Assembly: GCA_025964795.1 (NCBI GenBank)
Contig: JAOPYC010000189.1
Span: forward strand, 1 to 64,000
Direction of reading: 5' to 3'
Source of the DNA: Marmoricola sp.
GTDB taxonomy: Bacteria > Actinomycetota > Actinomycetes > Propionibacteriales > Nocardioidaceae
Length of the DNA stretch: 64,000 nucleotides
The notes beneath the pieces are model-generated. The model did no database searches. It saw only the letters and a program-made list of their open reading frames with translations, and had not been told where the DNA came from. Made by a program: the position numbers and the translations under genes. Shown in pieces: positions 33,550-43,737 of this stretch. Within the stretch, counting starts at the first letter, position 1; every line of letters begins with the position of its first letter.

Positions 33550-35030
33550 CGGTCGGCCCCGGGCGGCAGCACGGGCAGCGAGGAGGCACCGGAGGAGGCC
33601 AGCGCCAGCAGGGCGTCGACGTCGAGGTGCTCCTCGGCGAGGTCCCCGAGCAGGTCGAGTCGCCGCGCCCTCGCGGCCGGGAAGCTCACCCCGGACGGCG
33701 CCCAGGGCACGCCTCGCAGCGCCGCGACCGACGCCAGCAGCGCCGAGCGGAAGCCGTCCGACTCCAGGCTGCCGTGCCACATCGTGCCGAGCACGGTGGC
33801 GGTCCGGGCGCCCCCGAGGAACTCCTCCGCGGACGAGCCGCGGGTGACCCGCCCGTGGTGGATCTCGTAACCCGTCGTCGGGTGCCCCAGCGCGGACCCG
33901 GCCGAGAGCCGCAGCACCTTCTCGGCGCCGAACTCCGTGCTGACGTCGAGCAGGCCCAGCCCCTCGACGACCGCACCGGCAGCACCCTCGACACCCGCCG
34001 GGTCCGAGACGGTGCGGCCGAGCATCTGGAAGCCGCCGCAGATCCCGAGGACCGGGCGACCCGCGGCCGCGTGGGCGAGCACGGCACGGTCCAGGCCGCG
34101 CTCCCGCAGCCAGGCGAGGTCGGCGATCGTCGCGCGGGTGCCGGGCAGCACCACCAGGTCGGCGTCGGCGAGCGCACGCCGGTCCGAGGCGAACACCACG
34201 TCGAGGTCGGGCTCCAGGCCGAGCGCGTCGACGTCGGTGAAGTTGCTGATCCGTGGCAGCCGGACGACGGCGACCCTCAGCGCGGGCCGGTCCGAGCGGG
34301 CCCGGCGGCCATCGAGGTCGAGCGCGTCCTCGCTGTCCAGCCAGAGGTCGGGGTGCCACGGCAGCACGCCGTACGTCGGACGGCCGGTGAGCTCGCGCAG
34401 CGTGTCCAGGCCAGGCTGCAGCAGGGACCGGTCGCCACGGAACTTGTTGACGACGAACCCGGCGAGCAGCCGCTGGTCCGCGGGCTCGAGGAGGGCCACC
34501 GTCCCGAAGAACGACGCGAACACCCCACCCCGGTCGATGTCCCCGACCACGACGGTGGGGATGGACGCGTGCCGCGCCAGGCCCATGTTCACGTAGTCGC
34601 TCGAGCGCAGGTTGATCTCGGCCGGGCTCCCAGCGCCCTCGGCGACGACCACGTCGAAGCGCGAGGAGAGGTCGTCGAAGGCCGCGTAGGCCGCCCGGGC
34701 GAGGTGCGCCCGGCCCGTCGCGAAGTCGCGGGCGGAGACCTCGCCCGCAGGCTGCCCCATCACGACGACGTGGCTGCGCTGGTCGCTGCCGGGCTTGAGC
34801 AGCACCGGGTTCATCGCGGCCTCCGGCTCGGCGTTGGCGGCCAGGGCCTGGATCCACTGCGCCCGGCCGATCTCGGCGCCGTCGGCGCAGACCATCGAGT
34901 TGTTGGACATGTTCTGCGACTTGAACGGCGCCACCTTCACGCCCCGGCGCGACAGCGCCCGGCACAGCCCGGTGGTGACGATGCTCTTGCCGGCGTCCGA
35001 GGTCGTGCCGGCGACCAGCAGCGCGCTCAC
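33546..35030 (-). CDS. cobQ: Cobyric acid synthase
   Basis: CobQ amidates the b, d, e and g side chains of adenosylcobyrinate diamide using glutamine and ATP. The 494-residue protein has the N-terminal P-loop-like [30 protein letters not shown] and [10 protein letters not shown], and a C-terminal glutamine amidotransferase domain with the nucleophile in [10 protein letters not shown] and the histidine in YEIHHGR. The GTG at 35030 overlaps the cobF stop (GTGA); the open frame upstream is not needed for any family motif. Confidence 0.96.
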   Translation of the reverse strand: MSALLVAGTTSDAGKSIVTTGLCRALSRRGVKVAPFKSQNMSNNSMVCADGAEIGRAQWIQALAANAEPEAAMNPVLLKPGSDQRSHVVVMGQPAGEVSARDFATGRAHLARAAYAAFDDLSSRFDVVVAEGAGSPAEINLRSSDYVNMGLARHASIPTVVVGDIDRGGVFASFFGTVALLEPADQRLLAGFVVNKFRGDRSLLQPGLDTLRELTGRPTYGVLPWHPDLWLDSEDALDLDGRRARSDRPALRVAVVRLPRISNFTDVDALGLEPDLDVVFASDRRALADADLVVLPGTRATIADLAWLRERGLDRAVLAHAAAGRPVLGICGGFQMLGRTVSDPAGVEGAAGAVVEGLGLLDVSTEFGAEKVLRLSAGSALGHPTTGYEIHHGRVTRGSSAEEFLGGARTATVLGTMWHGSLESDGFRSALLASVAALRGVPWAPSGVSFPAARARRLDLLGDLAEEHLDVDALLALASSGASSLPVLPPGADR

Positions 35031-35809
35031 GTCGTACGCCGCAGCAGGTAGATGTCCATCACCCAGCCCGCCGCCTCCTTGAGCCGCGTCCGCGCGGCCT
35101 CGATGTCGGCGACCACGTCGCCGGCCCGCCCCGACACCAGCTCCTCCGACGGGGTGCCCAGGTTGCCGCCCCACCAGACCTGCCAGTCCTCCAGGCCGTC
35201 GAGCTCGATCACCCGGTTGAGCATCACCACCACGTTGTCCTGCCCCTGCGCGACGGCCTCGCGCAGCCGGCGACCCGTGGTCACGTGCAGGGCCTGGCCG
35301 ACCTCGTGCAGCACCAGCCGGTGCCTGGCCGCGAGCAGCTGCACCGAGGAGATCCCGGGGATGACGTCCATCTCGAAGCTCACGTTGCCCCGCGCCGCGA
35401 CGGACCCCAGCACGCGGATCGTCGAGTCGTAGAACGCCGGGTCGCCCCAGACCAGGAACCCGGCGTCACCCTCGTGGTCCAGCAGCACCCGCTCGAACGC
35501 CGACGCCCGGTCGTCGTGCCACGAGGTCACGACCTTCTCGTAGGACTCCACGGACGAGGTCCTCGCTGCGCTCCGGTCCCGCTCCGGGTCCTCCACCCGC
35601 ACGATCACCGGCTCCTCGAGCAGGTGCCGGTCCAGCAGCCGCTCCCGGGCGTTGACGAGCGGGTCCGGCATGCCGCTGTTCCCGGGCGCCGTCCTGGACT
35701 TGTCCGAGACGACGAAGAAGTCGACGCTGCGCATCGCCGCGACGGCCTCGAGGGTGACCTGCTCGGGGTCACCGCAGCCGACCCCGATCAGGCGGACCCG
35801 CCTAGGCAC
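35027..35809 (-). CDS. cobF: Precorrin-6A synthase (deacetylating)
   Basis: CobF methylates C-1 of precorrin-5 and releases acetate, giving precorrin-6A. It is specific to the aerobic pathway. The 260-residue protein has [17 protein letters not shown] at the N-terminus, [23 protein letters not shown] and [15 protein letters not shown]. The GTG at 35809 overlaps the cobN stop by eight bases. A repetitive GC-rich stretch (35555-35595) encodes a charged loop ([11 protein letters not shown]) that may be an insertion. Confidence 0.92.
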   Translation of the reverse strand: MPRRVRLIGVGCGDPEQVTLEAVAAMRSVDFFVVSDKSRTAPGNSGMPDPLVNARERLLDRHLLEEPVIVRVEDPERDRSAARTSSVESYEKVVTSWHDDRASAFERVLLDHEGDAGFLVWGDPAFYDSTIRVLGSVAARGNVSFEMDVIPGISSVQLLAARHRLVLHEVGQALHVTTGRRLREAVAQGQDNVVVMLNRVIELDGLEDWQVWWGGNLGTPSEELVSGRAGDVVADIEAARTRLKEAAGWVMDIYLLRRTT

Positions 35810-38800
35810 GGTCCTCGAGGTCGCCCTCGAGCTCGAGGTAGACCTGCTGCATCGCGGCGAGCACCTCGGCGTCGGGGTCGGCCCACAGCCCGCGGTCGAC
35901 GGCCTCGTGCAGCTTCTCCACGATGCCGCGCAGGGCCCACGGGTTCGACGTGCGCATGAAGGCCTGGTTGGTCTCGTCGAGGACGTACTCCTTGGCGAGG
36001 GTGTCGTACATCCAGTCGTGCACCACCCCCGTGGTGGCGTCGAACCCGAACAGGTAGTCGACGGTCGCGGCCAGCTCGAACGCACCCTTGTAGCCGTGCC
36101 GCTGCATCGCGCCGATCCAGCGGGGGTTGACGACGCGGGCGCGGAAGACACGGTTGGTCTCCTCCTGCAACGTCCGGGTGCGTACGGCGTCCGGGGTCGT
36201 CGAGTCGCCGACGTAGGCCTTCGGGTCCGAGCCGGTGAGCGCGCGGACGGTGGCGACCATGCCGCCGTGGTACTGGAAGTAGTCGTCGGAGTCGGCGATG
36301 TCGTGCTCACGGGTGTCGATGTTCTTGGCCGCGACCTTGATCCGCTTGTAGTTGGTGCGCATGTCGTCGGCGGCCGGTGCCCCGTCGAGGTCGCGCCCGT
36401 AGGCGAACCCGCCCCACGCCGTGTAGACCTCGGCGAGGTCGTTGTCGTCGCGCCACGAGCCCGACTCGACGACCTGCAGGATGCCCGCACCGTAGGAGCC
36501 CGGCTTAGAGCCGAAGATCCGCGTGGTGGCGCGACGCTCGTCGCCGTGCTCGGCGAGGTCGGCCTGGGCGTGCGCCCGGACGTAGTTCTGGTCGGCAGGC
36601 TCGTCGAGCTCGGCCACCATGCGTACGGCGTCGTCCAGCATTCCGAGCACGTGCGGGAAGGCGTCGCGGAAGAAGCCGGAGATCCGCACCGTCACGTCGA
36701 TCCGGGGACGGGCCAGCTCCTCGAGCGGGACCACCTCGAGGTCGTTGACGCGGCGCGAGGCCATGTCCCACGAGGGGCGTACGCCGAGCAGCGCGAGCAC
36801 CTCCGCGATGTCGTCTCCGGAGGTGCGCATCGCCGAGGTCCCCCACACCGACAGCCCCACGGATTCGGGATAGGTGCCGGTGTCGTCGAGGTAGCGCTGG
36901 ATCAGCGAGTCGGCCATCGCCAGCCCGGTCTCCCAGGCCAGGCGGGACGGCACCGCGCGCGGGTCGACGGTGTAGAAGTTGCGACCGGTCGGGAGCACGT
37001 TCACCAGTCCCCGCAGGGGAGAGCCGGACGGGCCCGCAGGGATGAACCCGCCCTCGAGCGCGTGCAGTACCGAGTCGAGCTCGTCGGTGGTGCGGGCCAG
37101 CCGCGGCACGACCTGGGTAGCGGCGAAGCGCAGTACCCGCACGACCTCGGGGTCGTCGTGCAGCCCGGTGGCGGCGTCGACGTCCCAGCCGGCGTCCTCC
37201 ATCCGCTGCACCAGCGCGTGCGCCTGCTCCTCGATCGCGTCGACCGCTCCGGTCGCCTCGGCACCCTCCTTGAGCCCGAGCGCCGCCCGCAGCCCCGGCA
37301 CCGAGGCGGTCTCGCCGCCCCAGACTTGCGAGGCCCGCAGGATCGACAGCACCAGGTTGACCCGGGCCTCGCCCTGCGGCGCCTGGCCGAGGACGTGCAG
37401 GCCGTCACGGATCTGCGCGTCCTTGATCTCGCACAGCCAGCCGTCGACGTGCAGGATGAACTCGTCGAACTCCTCGTCCTCCGGGCGCTCGTCGAGGCCG
37501 AGGTCGCGGTGCATCTCGGCCGCGTGCATCAGCGTCCAGATCTCCGCCCGGATGGCCGGCAGCTTGGCCGGGTCCATCGCCGCGATGTTGGCGTGCTCGT
37601 CGAGCAGCTGCTCGAGCTTGGCGATGTCGCCGTAGGTCTCCGCCCGCGCCATCGGCGGGATCAGGTGGTCGACGATCGTCGCGTGCGCGCGGCGCTTGGC
37701 CTGCGCCCCCTCACCCGGGTCGTTGACCAGGAACGGGTAGATCAGCGGCAGGTTCGCGATCGCCGCGTCGGTGGCGCACGACGCGGACAGCGCGGCGTTC
37801 TTGCCGGGGAGCCACTCCATCGAGCCGTGCTTGCCGAGGTGCACGACGGCATGCGCGCCGAAGCCGCCCTCCTCGACGGCCGCCCCGAGCCAGCGGTAGG
37901 CGGCCAGGTAGTGGTGCGAGGGCGCCATGTCGGGGTCGTGGTAGATCGCGACCGGGTTCTCGCCGAAGCCGCGCGGCGGCTGGATCAGCAGCACGACGTT
38001 GCCGGCCGAGATGCTGGCCAGCACGATCTCCCCGGCGTCGTTGACGAACAGCGAGCCGGGCGCCTCACCCCAGGTCGCGGTGATGTCGTCCATCAGCCCG
38101 GCCGGGACGTCCGAGGTCCAGCGCCGGTAGTCCTCGGCGCTGATCCGCACGTGGCTGTCGGTGAGCTGCGCGGAGGTGAGCCACTCCTCGTCCTGGCCGC
38201 CGGCGGCGATCAGGGCGTGGATCAGCGCGTCGCCGGCCTCGGTGTCGTCGGCCATCTCCAGCCCGGGGATCTCGCCGGGCTCACCCAGGTCGTAGCCCTC
38301 GTCGCGCAGACGGCGCAGCAGCCGGATCGTCGAGACGGGGGTGTCCAGGCCGACGGCGTTGCCCACCCGCGCGTGCTTGGTCGGGTAGGCGCTCAGCATC
38401 AACGCGACCTTGCGGTCGGCGGGGGCGACGTGGCGCAGGCGCGCATGGGCGACGGCGATCCCGGCGACCCGCGCACTTCGCTCGGGGTCGGCGACGTAGC
38501 GCGGCAGCCCGTCCTCGTCGATCTCCTTGAACGAGAAGGGAGCGGTGATGATCCGGCCGTCGAACTCCGGGATCGCGATCTGGTTGGCCGAGTCGAGCGG
38601 CGTGACGCCCTCGTCGGAGGCCTCCCACTCCTCCTTGCTGGAGGTCAGGCAGAGGCCCTGCAGGATCGGGATGTCCAGCGCCTGCATCCGGGCGACGTCC
38701 CACGCCTCGTCGTCGCCGCCGGCGCTCGCGGTCGCGGGCTTGCTGCCACCGGCCGCGAGGACGGTGACGATCAGGGCGTCCAGGGTCCCCAGCTCGGCGT

Positions 38801-39440
38801 ACAGCTCGTCGGGGGCGGAGCGCAGCGACGAGCTGAAGATCGGTACGCCGACCCCCTGGCCGGTCGCGTCGATGGCGTCGGCGAGGGCGTGCGCGAAGGT
38901 GCTGTTCCCGCTGGACTCGTGGGCGCGGTAGAACAGCACCCCGATGCGCGGAAGCGGCCCCACGCCGGTCGAGGAGCCAGCGTCATCGAGCGTCTCGGAA
39001 CCACCGGCACGCCGGCGCTCGAGCACGCCCCAGACCGGGATCTCCACCGGCGGGTCGAACCCCTCGCCGGTGAGCAGCACGGTGTCGGAGAGGAACGCGT
39101 GCAGCTGGGCCAGGTTGGCCGGTCCACCCTCGGCCAGGTAGCGGTGCGCCTCGGCGGCGGTGCCGATCGGGACCGTGGACATCTCCATCAGCTCGGCGTT
39201 GGGCTGCTGCTCACCGCCGAGCACCACCATCGGCATGCCGGTCTCCCGGATGCGGGCGAACCCGGTGCACAGGTCCTGCGGCGAGCCGAGGATGCGGCCC
39301 ACGACGAGGTCGGCCCCCTCGATGGTCGCAGCCATCGACTGGTGCCCGGGCCGGGCCGGGTTGGCGAAGACGTAGTCCGCACCGGAGGCACGGGCGGAGA
39401 GCAGGTCGGTGTCGGACGTCGACAGCAGCGCGATGCGCAT
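35802..39440 (-). CDS. cobN: Cobaltochelatase subunit CobN
   Basis: CobN is the large, porphyrin-binding subunit that inserts cobalt into hydrogenobyrinic acid a,c-diamide. The protein is 1212 residues, the family's usual size. Typical stretches include KIGVLFYRAHESSGN-like GVLFYRAHESSGNSTFAHAL, MLSAYPTKHARVGNAVGLDTP, VHLGKHGSMEWLPGKN, and HDIADSDDYFQYHGGM near the C-terminus. The ATG at 39440 has GAGGAGG upstream and follows a cobalamin riboswitch. It should work with the ChlI-ChlD fusion encoded at 22.5 kb, which supplies ATPase activity. It heads the cobN-cobF-cobQ-cobK-cobU operon. Confidence 0.96.
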   Translation of the reverse strand: MRIALLSTSDTDLLSARASGADYVFANPARPGHQSMAATIEGADLVVGRILGSPQDLCTGFARIRETGMPMVVLGGEQQPNAELMEMSTVPIGTAAEAHRYLAEGGPANLAQLHAFLSDTVLLTGEGFDPPVEIPVWGVLERRRAGGSETLDDAGSSTGVGPLPRIGVLFYRAHESSGNSTFAHALADAIDATGQGVGVPIFSSSLRSAPDELYAELGTLDALIVTVLAAGGSKPATASAGGDDEAWDVARMQALDIPILQGLCLTSSKEEWEASDEGVTPLDSANQIAIPEFDGRIITAPFSFKEIDEDGLPRYVADPERSARVAGIAVAHARLRHVAPADRKVALMLSAYPTKHARVGNAVGLDTPVSTIRLLRRLRDEGYDLGEPGEIPGLEMADDTEAGDALIHALIAAGGQDEEWLTSAQLTDSHVRISAEDYRRWTSDVPAGLMDDITATWGEAPGSLFVNDAGEIVLASISAGNVVLLIQPPRGFGENPVAIYHDPDMAPSHHYLAAYRWLGAAVEEGGFGAHAVVHLGKHGSMEWLPGKNAALSASCATDAAIANLPLIYPFLVNDPGEGAQAKRRAHATIVDHLIPPMARAETYGDIAKLEQLLDEHANIAAMDPAKLPAIRAEIWTLMHAAEMHRDLGLDERPEDEEFDEFILHVDGWLCEIKDAQIRDGLHVLGQAPQGEARVNLVLSILRASQVWGGETASVPGLRAALGLKEGAEATGAVDAIEEQAHALVQRMEDAGWDVDAATGLHDDPEVVRVLRFAATQVVPRLARTTDELDSVLHALEGGFIPAGPSGSPLRGLVNVLPTGRNFYTVDPRAVPSRLAWETGLAMADSLIQRYLDDTGTYPESVGLSVWGTSAMRTSGDDIAEVLALLGVRPSWDMASRRVNDLEVVPLEELARPRIDVTVRISGFFRDAFPHVLGMLDDAVRMVAELDEPADQNYVRAHAQADLAEHGDERRATTRIFGSKPGSYGAGILQVVESGSWRDDNDLAEVYTAWGGFAYGRDLDGAPAADDMRTNYKRIKVAAKNIDTREHDIADSDDYFQYHGGMVATVRALTGSDPKAYVGDSTTPDAVRTRTLQEETNRVFRARVVNPRWIGAMQRHGYKGAFELAATVDYLFGFDATTGVVHDWMYDTLAKEYVLDETNQAFMRTSNPWALRGIVEKLHEAVDRGLWADPDAEVLAAMQQVYLELEGDLEDRA

Positions 39441-39482
39441 CTGGTTCCTCCTCGGGGGTTCTCGCCCCGCGTGTGGTGGGAG

Positions 39483-39590
39483 GTCTCGTGGCCAGTGTCT
39501 GGCTTGCCGCGATCCGGGGATCGCGGGTCACAGTGGCGGAACCGCCCCGGAGTTGACGCGTGGTCGCACCGGGTTCCTGTTCCACGAGAC
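39483..39590 (-). promoter_or_regulatory. Cobalamin riboswitch before cobN
   Basis: On the minus strand the order is: P1 5' strand GTCTCGTGG (39590-39582), core GGAACCCGGTGCGACC, CCGCCACTGTGA, the B12 box AAGCCAGACACTGGCC (39506-39491) and the P1 3' strand CCACGAGAC (39491-39483). P1 is a perfect nine-pair helix. The switch ends 42 bases before the cobN start. It is the most compact of the three cobalamin riboswitches here. Confidence 0.95.
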
Positions 39591-39603
39591 GTGTCTGGTC
39601 AAT

Positions 39604-40503
39604 CTACGTCACGGCGGGGTCGTCCAGGACGTCGCGCCAGGAGTGCTCGGGCGCGAACCCGAGCAGGTCGCGTGCCTTGTCGATGGCGTAGAAGGTCTCG
39701 TCACGGCCCAGCTCGCGGCGTACCTCCACCCCGGCGTAGAACTGCTTCCTGACCTCCTGGGTCGTCGCGGCCACCGACATGTCGGCGTTGGCGACGTTGA
39801 AGACCTCGTAGCCGAGACCGTCGGTGGTCAGGCAGCGCTGCACCATCTGGCCGAGGTCACGGGTGTCGATGTAGGCGAAGATGTTGCGCCGGCGCAGCGA
39901 CGGGTCCTTCAGGAAGGGCGGGAACATCTCGGCGTACTCGTGCGGCTCGATGACGTTGTTGATCCGCAGCCCGTAGATGTCCGTCCCGGTGCGGGCCTGG
40001 AAGGAGCGCGCGGTGGTCTCGCTCGCGACCTTCGACATCGCGTAGGCGTCCTCCGGGATCGTCGGGTGGTCCTCGTCGACCGGCACGTAGACCGGGCGCC
40101 GCTCCCCCTGGGCGAAGCAGATCCCGTAGGTCGTCTCGGACGAGGCGAACACGATCTTGCGCACGCCGAGGCGGGTGGCGGACTCGAGCACGTTGTAGGT
40201 GCTGAGCATGTTCGCGGCGTACGTCGTGGCGTCGGTCGCGAGCAGGATCCGCGGGATCGCGGCGAAGTGCACGACGGCGTCGTAGCTCGGCTTCTCGGGC
40301 AGGTCGAGCTCGTCCATGGTGGCCAGCCCGGCGAGCGCCGAGTAGGTCTCCCCGACGTCGGTGAGGTCGACCCTCAGGTCGGCGACCGCCGGGTGGCCCA
40401 GGGGGACGAGGTCGGCGTTGGTGACCTGGTGGCCCTGCTCGGCGAGGTAGGGCGCCACGTGCTTGCCCGCCTTGCCGCTGCCACCGGTGAAGAAGATTCG
40501 CAT
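39604..40503 (-). CDS. NAD-dependent epimerase/dehydratase family protein
   Basis: This 299-residue extended short-chain dehydrogenase has the cofactor motif TGGSGKAGKH at residues 6-15, HFAAIPR, and the catalytic YAMSK motif with Ser in FASSETTYG. Related actinobacterial proteins are annotated as UDP-glucose 4-epimerase-like or uronate dehydrogenase-like; the substrate is uncertain. It starts 32 bases after the GH1 beta-glucosidase gene on the same strand, with AAGGGA before the ATG, so it may be cotranscribed with the sugar operon. It stops a few bases before the cobN riboswitch. Confidence 0.82.
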   Translation of the reverse strand: MRIFFTGGSGKAGKHVAPYLAEQGHQVTNADLVPLGHPAVADLRVDLTDVGETYSALAGLATMDELDLPEKPSYDAVVHFAAIPRILLATDATTYAANMLSTYNVLESATRLGVRKIVFASSETTYGICFAQGERRPVYVPVDEDHPTIPEDAYAMSKVASETTARSFQARTGTDIYGLRINNVIEPHEYAEMFPPFLKDPSLRRRNIFAYIDTRDLGQMVQRCLTTDGLGYEVFNVANADMSVAATTQEVRKQFYAGVEVRRELGRDETFYAIDKARDLLGFAPEHSWRDVLDDPAVT

Positions 40504-40534
40504 GTCCCTTGGTACCCCACCGTCGGGGCTCCAG

Positions 40535-41914
40535 TCAGCGCCCCCTCCGCCGTACGACCTCGGCGAGCCAGTGGTAGGACCGCTTCGGGGCGCGCGTCAG
40601 GTCGGCGCGGTCCACGCTGACCAGCCCGAACTTCTTGAGGTAGCCGTGGGACCACTCGAAGTTGTCCATCAGCGTCCACACCAGCCACGCGCGCACGTCG
40701 GCGCCCGCGTCACGAGCCGAGTCGATCGCCGCGAGGTGGGCGGCGAGGTAGTCGATCCGGTCGGCGTCGTCCACCGTGCCGTCGGGCAGCACCGTCGCGT
40801 CGGCGTACGCCGCACCGTTCTCCGTCACCACCAGCGGCAGCCCGGTGCGGTCGTAGGTGTCGACCAGCAGACGGGTGAAGCTGTCCGGGTCGACCTCCCA
40901 GTCCATGTCGGTGCGCGGGTGCCTGGGCGCGAACCGGAAGCCGGTGAGACCGGGGAAGGCGGTGAGGTCCGCGTCGGCCGCGGGATCGGCCGGGTCGGGC
41001 GCGGCCGTGGCGTCGGTGACTCGCGAGGGGGTGTAGTAGTTCACGCCCAGCCAGTCGGCCGACCCGCGGACCAGGTCGAGGTCGCCCGGGCGCACCAGGT
41101 CGGGGTCGGCGAGGACGGGAGCCACCCGGAGGGTCCCGGCGTCGTAGGCACCGTCGACGAGCGGCCCCAGCCAGACACGGTTCCGCAGGGCGTCGACGCC
41201 GTCGGTCGCCTCGGCGGCGGCCTCGGACTCGGCGATCACGGGGGTCAGGTTGAGCACGATGCCGACCCCGTCCGCCCCGGCCTCGCGCAGCCGGGCGGCA
41301 GCGAGACCGTGCCCCAGCAGGAGGTGGTGCGTGGCGCGGTGCGCCTGCGCCCCGACCTGCCGGCCAGGGGCGTGCCGGCCCGAGGCGTAGCCGAGGTAGG
41401 CCGAGCACCACGGCTCGTTGAGCGTGGCCCAGAGCCTGACCCGGTCACCCAGCCGGTCGTGCACGGCCAGCGAGTAGTCGGCGAAGCGCTCGGCGGTCTC
41501 GCGCACCAGCCAGCCTCCACGGTCCTCCAGGGTCTGCGGCAGGTCCCAGTGGTAGAGCGTCGCCATCGGCGTGACGTCGCGCTCCAGCAGCCCGTCGACC
41601 AGACGCTCGTAGTAGTCCAGCCCGAGCTTGTTCACCTCGGTCCCACCCTCGGGCACCACCCGCGGCCAGGCCACGGAGAAGCGGTAGAGGCCGACGCCCA
41701 GGCCCGCGACGAGGTCGATGTCGGGGCCCGGATCGGGGTACGACGCGCACGCCACCGACCCGTCGGAGTCGTCGTCGATCTTCCCAGGAACCCCGGTGAA
41801 GATGTCCCAGATGGACGGCAGCCGGCCGTCCGCGAGCGGGCCACCCTCGATCTGGTAGGACGCGGTCGCGGTCCCGAACGTGAGCCGGGAGCCGTCGGGG
41901 AGCGGGTTGCTCAC
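40535..41914 (-). CDS. GH1 beta-glucosidase
   Basis: This 459-residue cytoplasmic glycoside hydrolase of family 1 has the acid/base Glu167 in TLNEPW and the nucleophile Glu365 in VTENGAAY. FGTATASYQIEGG at the N-terminus, RFSVAWPRVVP and the C-terminal NFEWSHGYLKKFGL are family hallmarks. No signal peptide is present, so it acts on imported cellobiose or other beta-glucosides. The GTG at 41914 overlaps the permease stop (GTGA). It closes the binding protein / permease / permease operon, an arrangement like the ceb operon of Streptomyces. Confidence 0.93.
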   Translation of the reverse strand: MSNPLPDGSRLTFGTATASYQIEGGPLADGRLPSIWDIFTGVPGKIDDDSDGSVACASYPDPGPDIDLVAGLGVGLYRFSVAWPRVVPEGGTEVNKLGLDYYERLVDGLLERDVTPMATLYHWDLPQTLEDRGGWLVRETAERFADYSLAVHDRLGDRVRLWATLNEPWCSAYLGYASGRHAPGRQVGAQAHRATHHLLLGHGLAAARLREAGADGVGIVLNLTPVIAESEAAAEATDGVDALRNRVWLGPLVDGAYDAGTLRVAPVLADPDLVRPGDLDLVRGSADWLGVNYYTPSRVTDATAAPDPADPAADADLTAFPGLTGFRFAPRHPRTDMDWEVDPDSFTRLLVDTYDRTGLPLVVTENGAAYADATVLPDGTVDDADRIDYLAAHLAAIDSARDAGADVRAWLVWTLMDNFEWSHGYLKKFGLVSVDRADLTRAPKRSYHWLAEVVRRRGR

Positions 41915-42810
41915 TTGCTGAATCCTTCGCTGAGGCCGCTCACGAGCTGGCGACGACCGATCGTGTAGAGCACGACGATGGGCACGGTGCTGAGCACCAC
42001 GGAGGCGAGCACCGCCGGGACGTTGACCTGGAACTGGCCCTGGAAGCTCCACACGGCCAGGGGCATCGTCCGCCGGTCGGGGCTCTGGGTCAGGACCAGC
42101 GGCAGCAGGAAGCCGTTCCACACCGTCACGCCCGTGTAGACGGCCACGGTGACCATCGCGGGCCGGGTCAGCGGGAACGCCAGCCGCCACAGCATGGTCC
42201 ACTCGCCGGCCCCGTCGAGCCGCATGGACTCGAACAGGTCACGAGGGATGTCGCGCAGGAAGTTCGAGAGCACCAGCACGGCCAGCGGGATCGCGAAGGC
42301 GATCGACGGGATCGCGATGGCGGCGAGGCTGTCGTAGAGCCCGAGCTTGATGATCAGCAGGTAGACCGGGATGATCGCCGCCTGCAGCGGGATGGCCAGC
42401 CCCATCAGGAACAGTCCCTGGATCCGCCGCAGGAGGCCGCTCTGCGCTCCGCGCACGATGGCGTACGCCGCCATCAGGGCCAGCACGACCGTCGGGACCG
42501 TGGTGCCGACGGCCACCACCACACTGTTCACGAAGTAGTGCACGAAGTCGTTCTCGATCACCAGGCGGTAGTTGGCCAGCGTCGGGTTCGAGGGCGGCGC
42601 GAAGGCGTTCTGCTGGTAGTAGTCGCTCGACGCCTTGAAGCTGGTGATCACGATCCAGTAGAGCGGGATGAGCACCACCAGCAGCCAGAACCAGCCGGCC
42701 AGGCCGGCCAGCCAGTTGCGCCCGGCCCAGCCGCGGCCGACGGCCGGCGTGGGGGGCGGGGTGACCCGCTCGGTCGGCTGGTCGACCGTGGCCCCGAGCA
42801 GCGTGGCCAT
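41911..42810 (-). CDS. Carbohydrate ABC transporter permease (MalG type)
   Basis: This 299-residue membrane subunit has six hydrophobic segments and the EAA-type loop FESMRLDGAGEWTMLWRLAFP near residue 190-210 that contacts the ATPase. It is the second permease of a CUT1-type sugar importer. The ATG follows the stop of the first permease directly, with no spacing. No ATPase gene is in the operon; a shared MsiK-like ATPase encoded elsewhere is the usual solution in actinobacteria. Confidence 0.92.
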   Translation of the reverse strand: MATLLGATVDQPTERVTPPPTPAVGRGWAGRNWLAGLAGWFWLLVVLIPLYWIVITSFKASSDYYQQNAFAPPSNPTLANYRLVIENDFVHYFVNSVVVAVGTTVPTVVLALMAAYAIVRGAQSGLLRRIQGLFLMGLAIPLQAAIIPVYLLIIKLGLYDSLAAIAIPSIAFAIPLAVLVLSNFLRDIPRDLFESMRLDGAGEWTMLWRLAFPLTRPAMVTVAVYTGVTVWNGFLLPLVLTQSPDRRTMPLAVWSFQGQFQVNVPAVLASVVLSTVPIVVLYTIGRRQLVSGLSEGFSK

Positions 42811-43737
42811 CTAGACCCCCTCCAACGAGCTGTCGTCCGCGCGGCCGCCGAGCCGGTTCAACCCGAGGGCGATCCCCAGGCCCACGAGGACGAGGATGAC
42901 TGCGATCACGCTCGCCGGACCCATCTGGTTGGCGCCGAAACCGCGGCGGTACATGTCCAGGGCGAGCACCCTGGTGGAGTCGCCGGGCCCCCCGCCGGTC
43001 AGCACGAAGATCAGGTCGAAGAACGTCAGCGACCCCACGACCATGAGCGTCGAGGAGGTGATGATCGTGTGCTTGAGCTGGGGCAGGGTGATGCTGAAGA
43101 AGGTGCGCACCCGCCCGGCCCCGTCCAGCGAGGCCGCCTCGTAGAGCGAGAGCGGGATCTGGCGCACCGCCCCCTGGTAGATCAGCGAGTGGAACGGGAT
43201 GAACTGCCAGGACACGATGAAGATCACGACGCCCATCGCCAGCACCGGGTTGCCCAGCCAGTTCTGGGTGAGCAGGTCGGAGTGGAGCCCGGGGCCGAGC
43301 CCGAAGTTGGGGTCCAGCAGGGCCTTGAAGGTGACCGCGATCGCCGCCGCGCTGAGCAGCAGCGGGACGAAGAAGAACACTGCCAGCACGGCACGGTAGC
43401 GGTGCCGGCCGGCCGTGAAGACACCCAGCAGGATAGCGATCGGGGTCTGCACCACCCAGGAGTAGAACATCACCTCGAAGGTGACCCACAGCGAGTGCAG
43501 CAGGTCCGGGTCGCTGAGCACCGAGCGCCAGTTCCTGATGCCGGCCGGGTGGATCGCCCCCAAGCCGTCCCAGCGGGTGAAGCTGAGCACGAGGACGCCC
43601 ACCAGGGGGAGGACCGCGAACAGGAGGAACACGGCCAGCGCCGGGACGGCCATCCAGGCCACCCGACCGTGCTGCCCCGCCTGGCCGCCCCGCGACTGCG
43701 GACGCGGGGCCGCGAGCGGGGCGGCCTGGATGGTCAT
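42811..43737 (-). CDS. Carbohydrate ABC transporter permease (MalF type)
   Basis: This 308-residue membrane subunit has six hydrophobic segments and the EAA-type loop LYEAASLDGAGRVRTFFSITLP. It pairs with the MalG-type permease encoded next. The ATG at 43737 overlaps the stop of the binding protein gene (ATGA). A longer upstream frame lies within that gene and is not used. Substrate is inferred as cellobiose or another beta-glucoside from the GH1 and GH3 neighbours. Confidence 0.92.
   Translation of the reverse strand: MTIQAAPLAAPRPQSRGGQAGQHGRVAWMAVPALAVFLLFAVLPLVGVLVLSFTRWDGLGAIHPAGIRNWRSVLSDPDLLHSLWVTFEVMFYSWVVQTPIAILLGVFTAGRHRYRAVLAVFFFVPLLLSAAAIAVTFKALLDPNFGLGPGLHSDLLTQNWLGNPVLAMGVVIFIVSWQFIPFHSLIYQGAVRQIPLSLYEAASLDGAGRVRTFFSITLPQLKHTIITSSTLMVVGSLTFFDLIFVLTGGGPGDSTRVLALDMYRRGFGANQMGPASVIAVILVLVGLGIALGLNRLGGRADDSSLEGV

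Noticed and set aside
35652-39752. A 1366-codon open frame on the plus strand
   Set aside because: It is antisense to cobN, has the His/Gly/Arg/Val-rich composition of a GC-rich shadow frame and matches no family.
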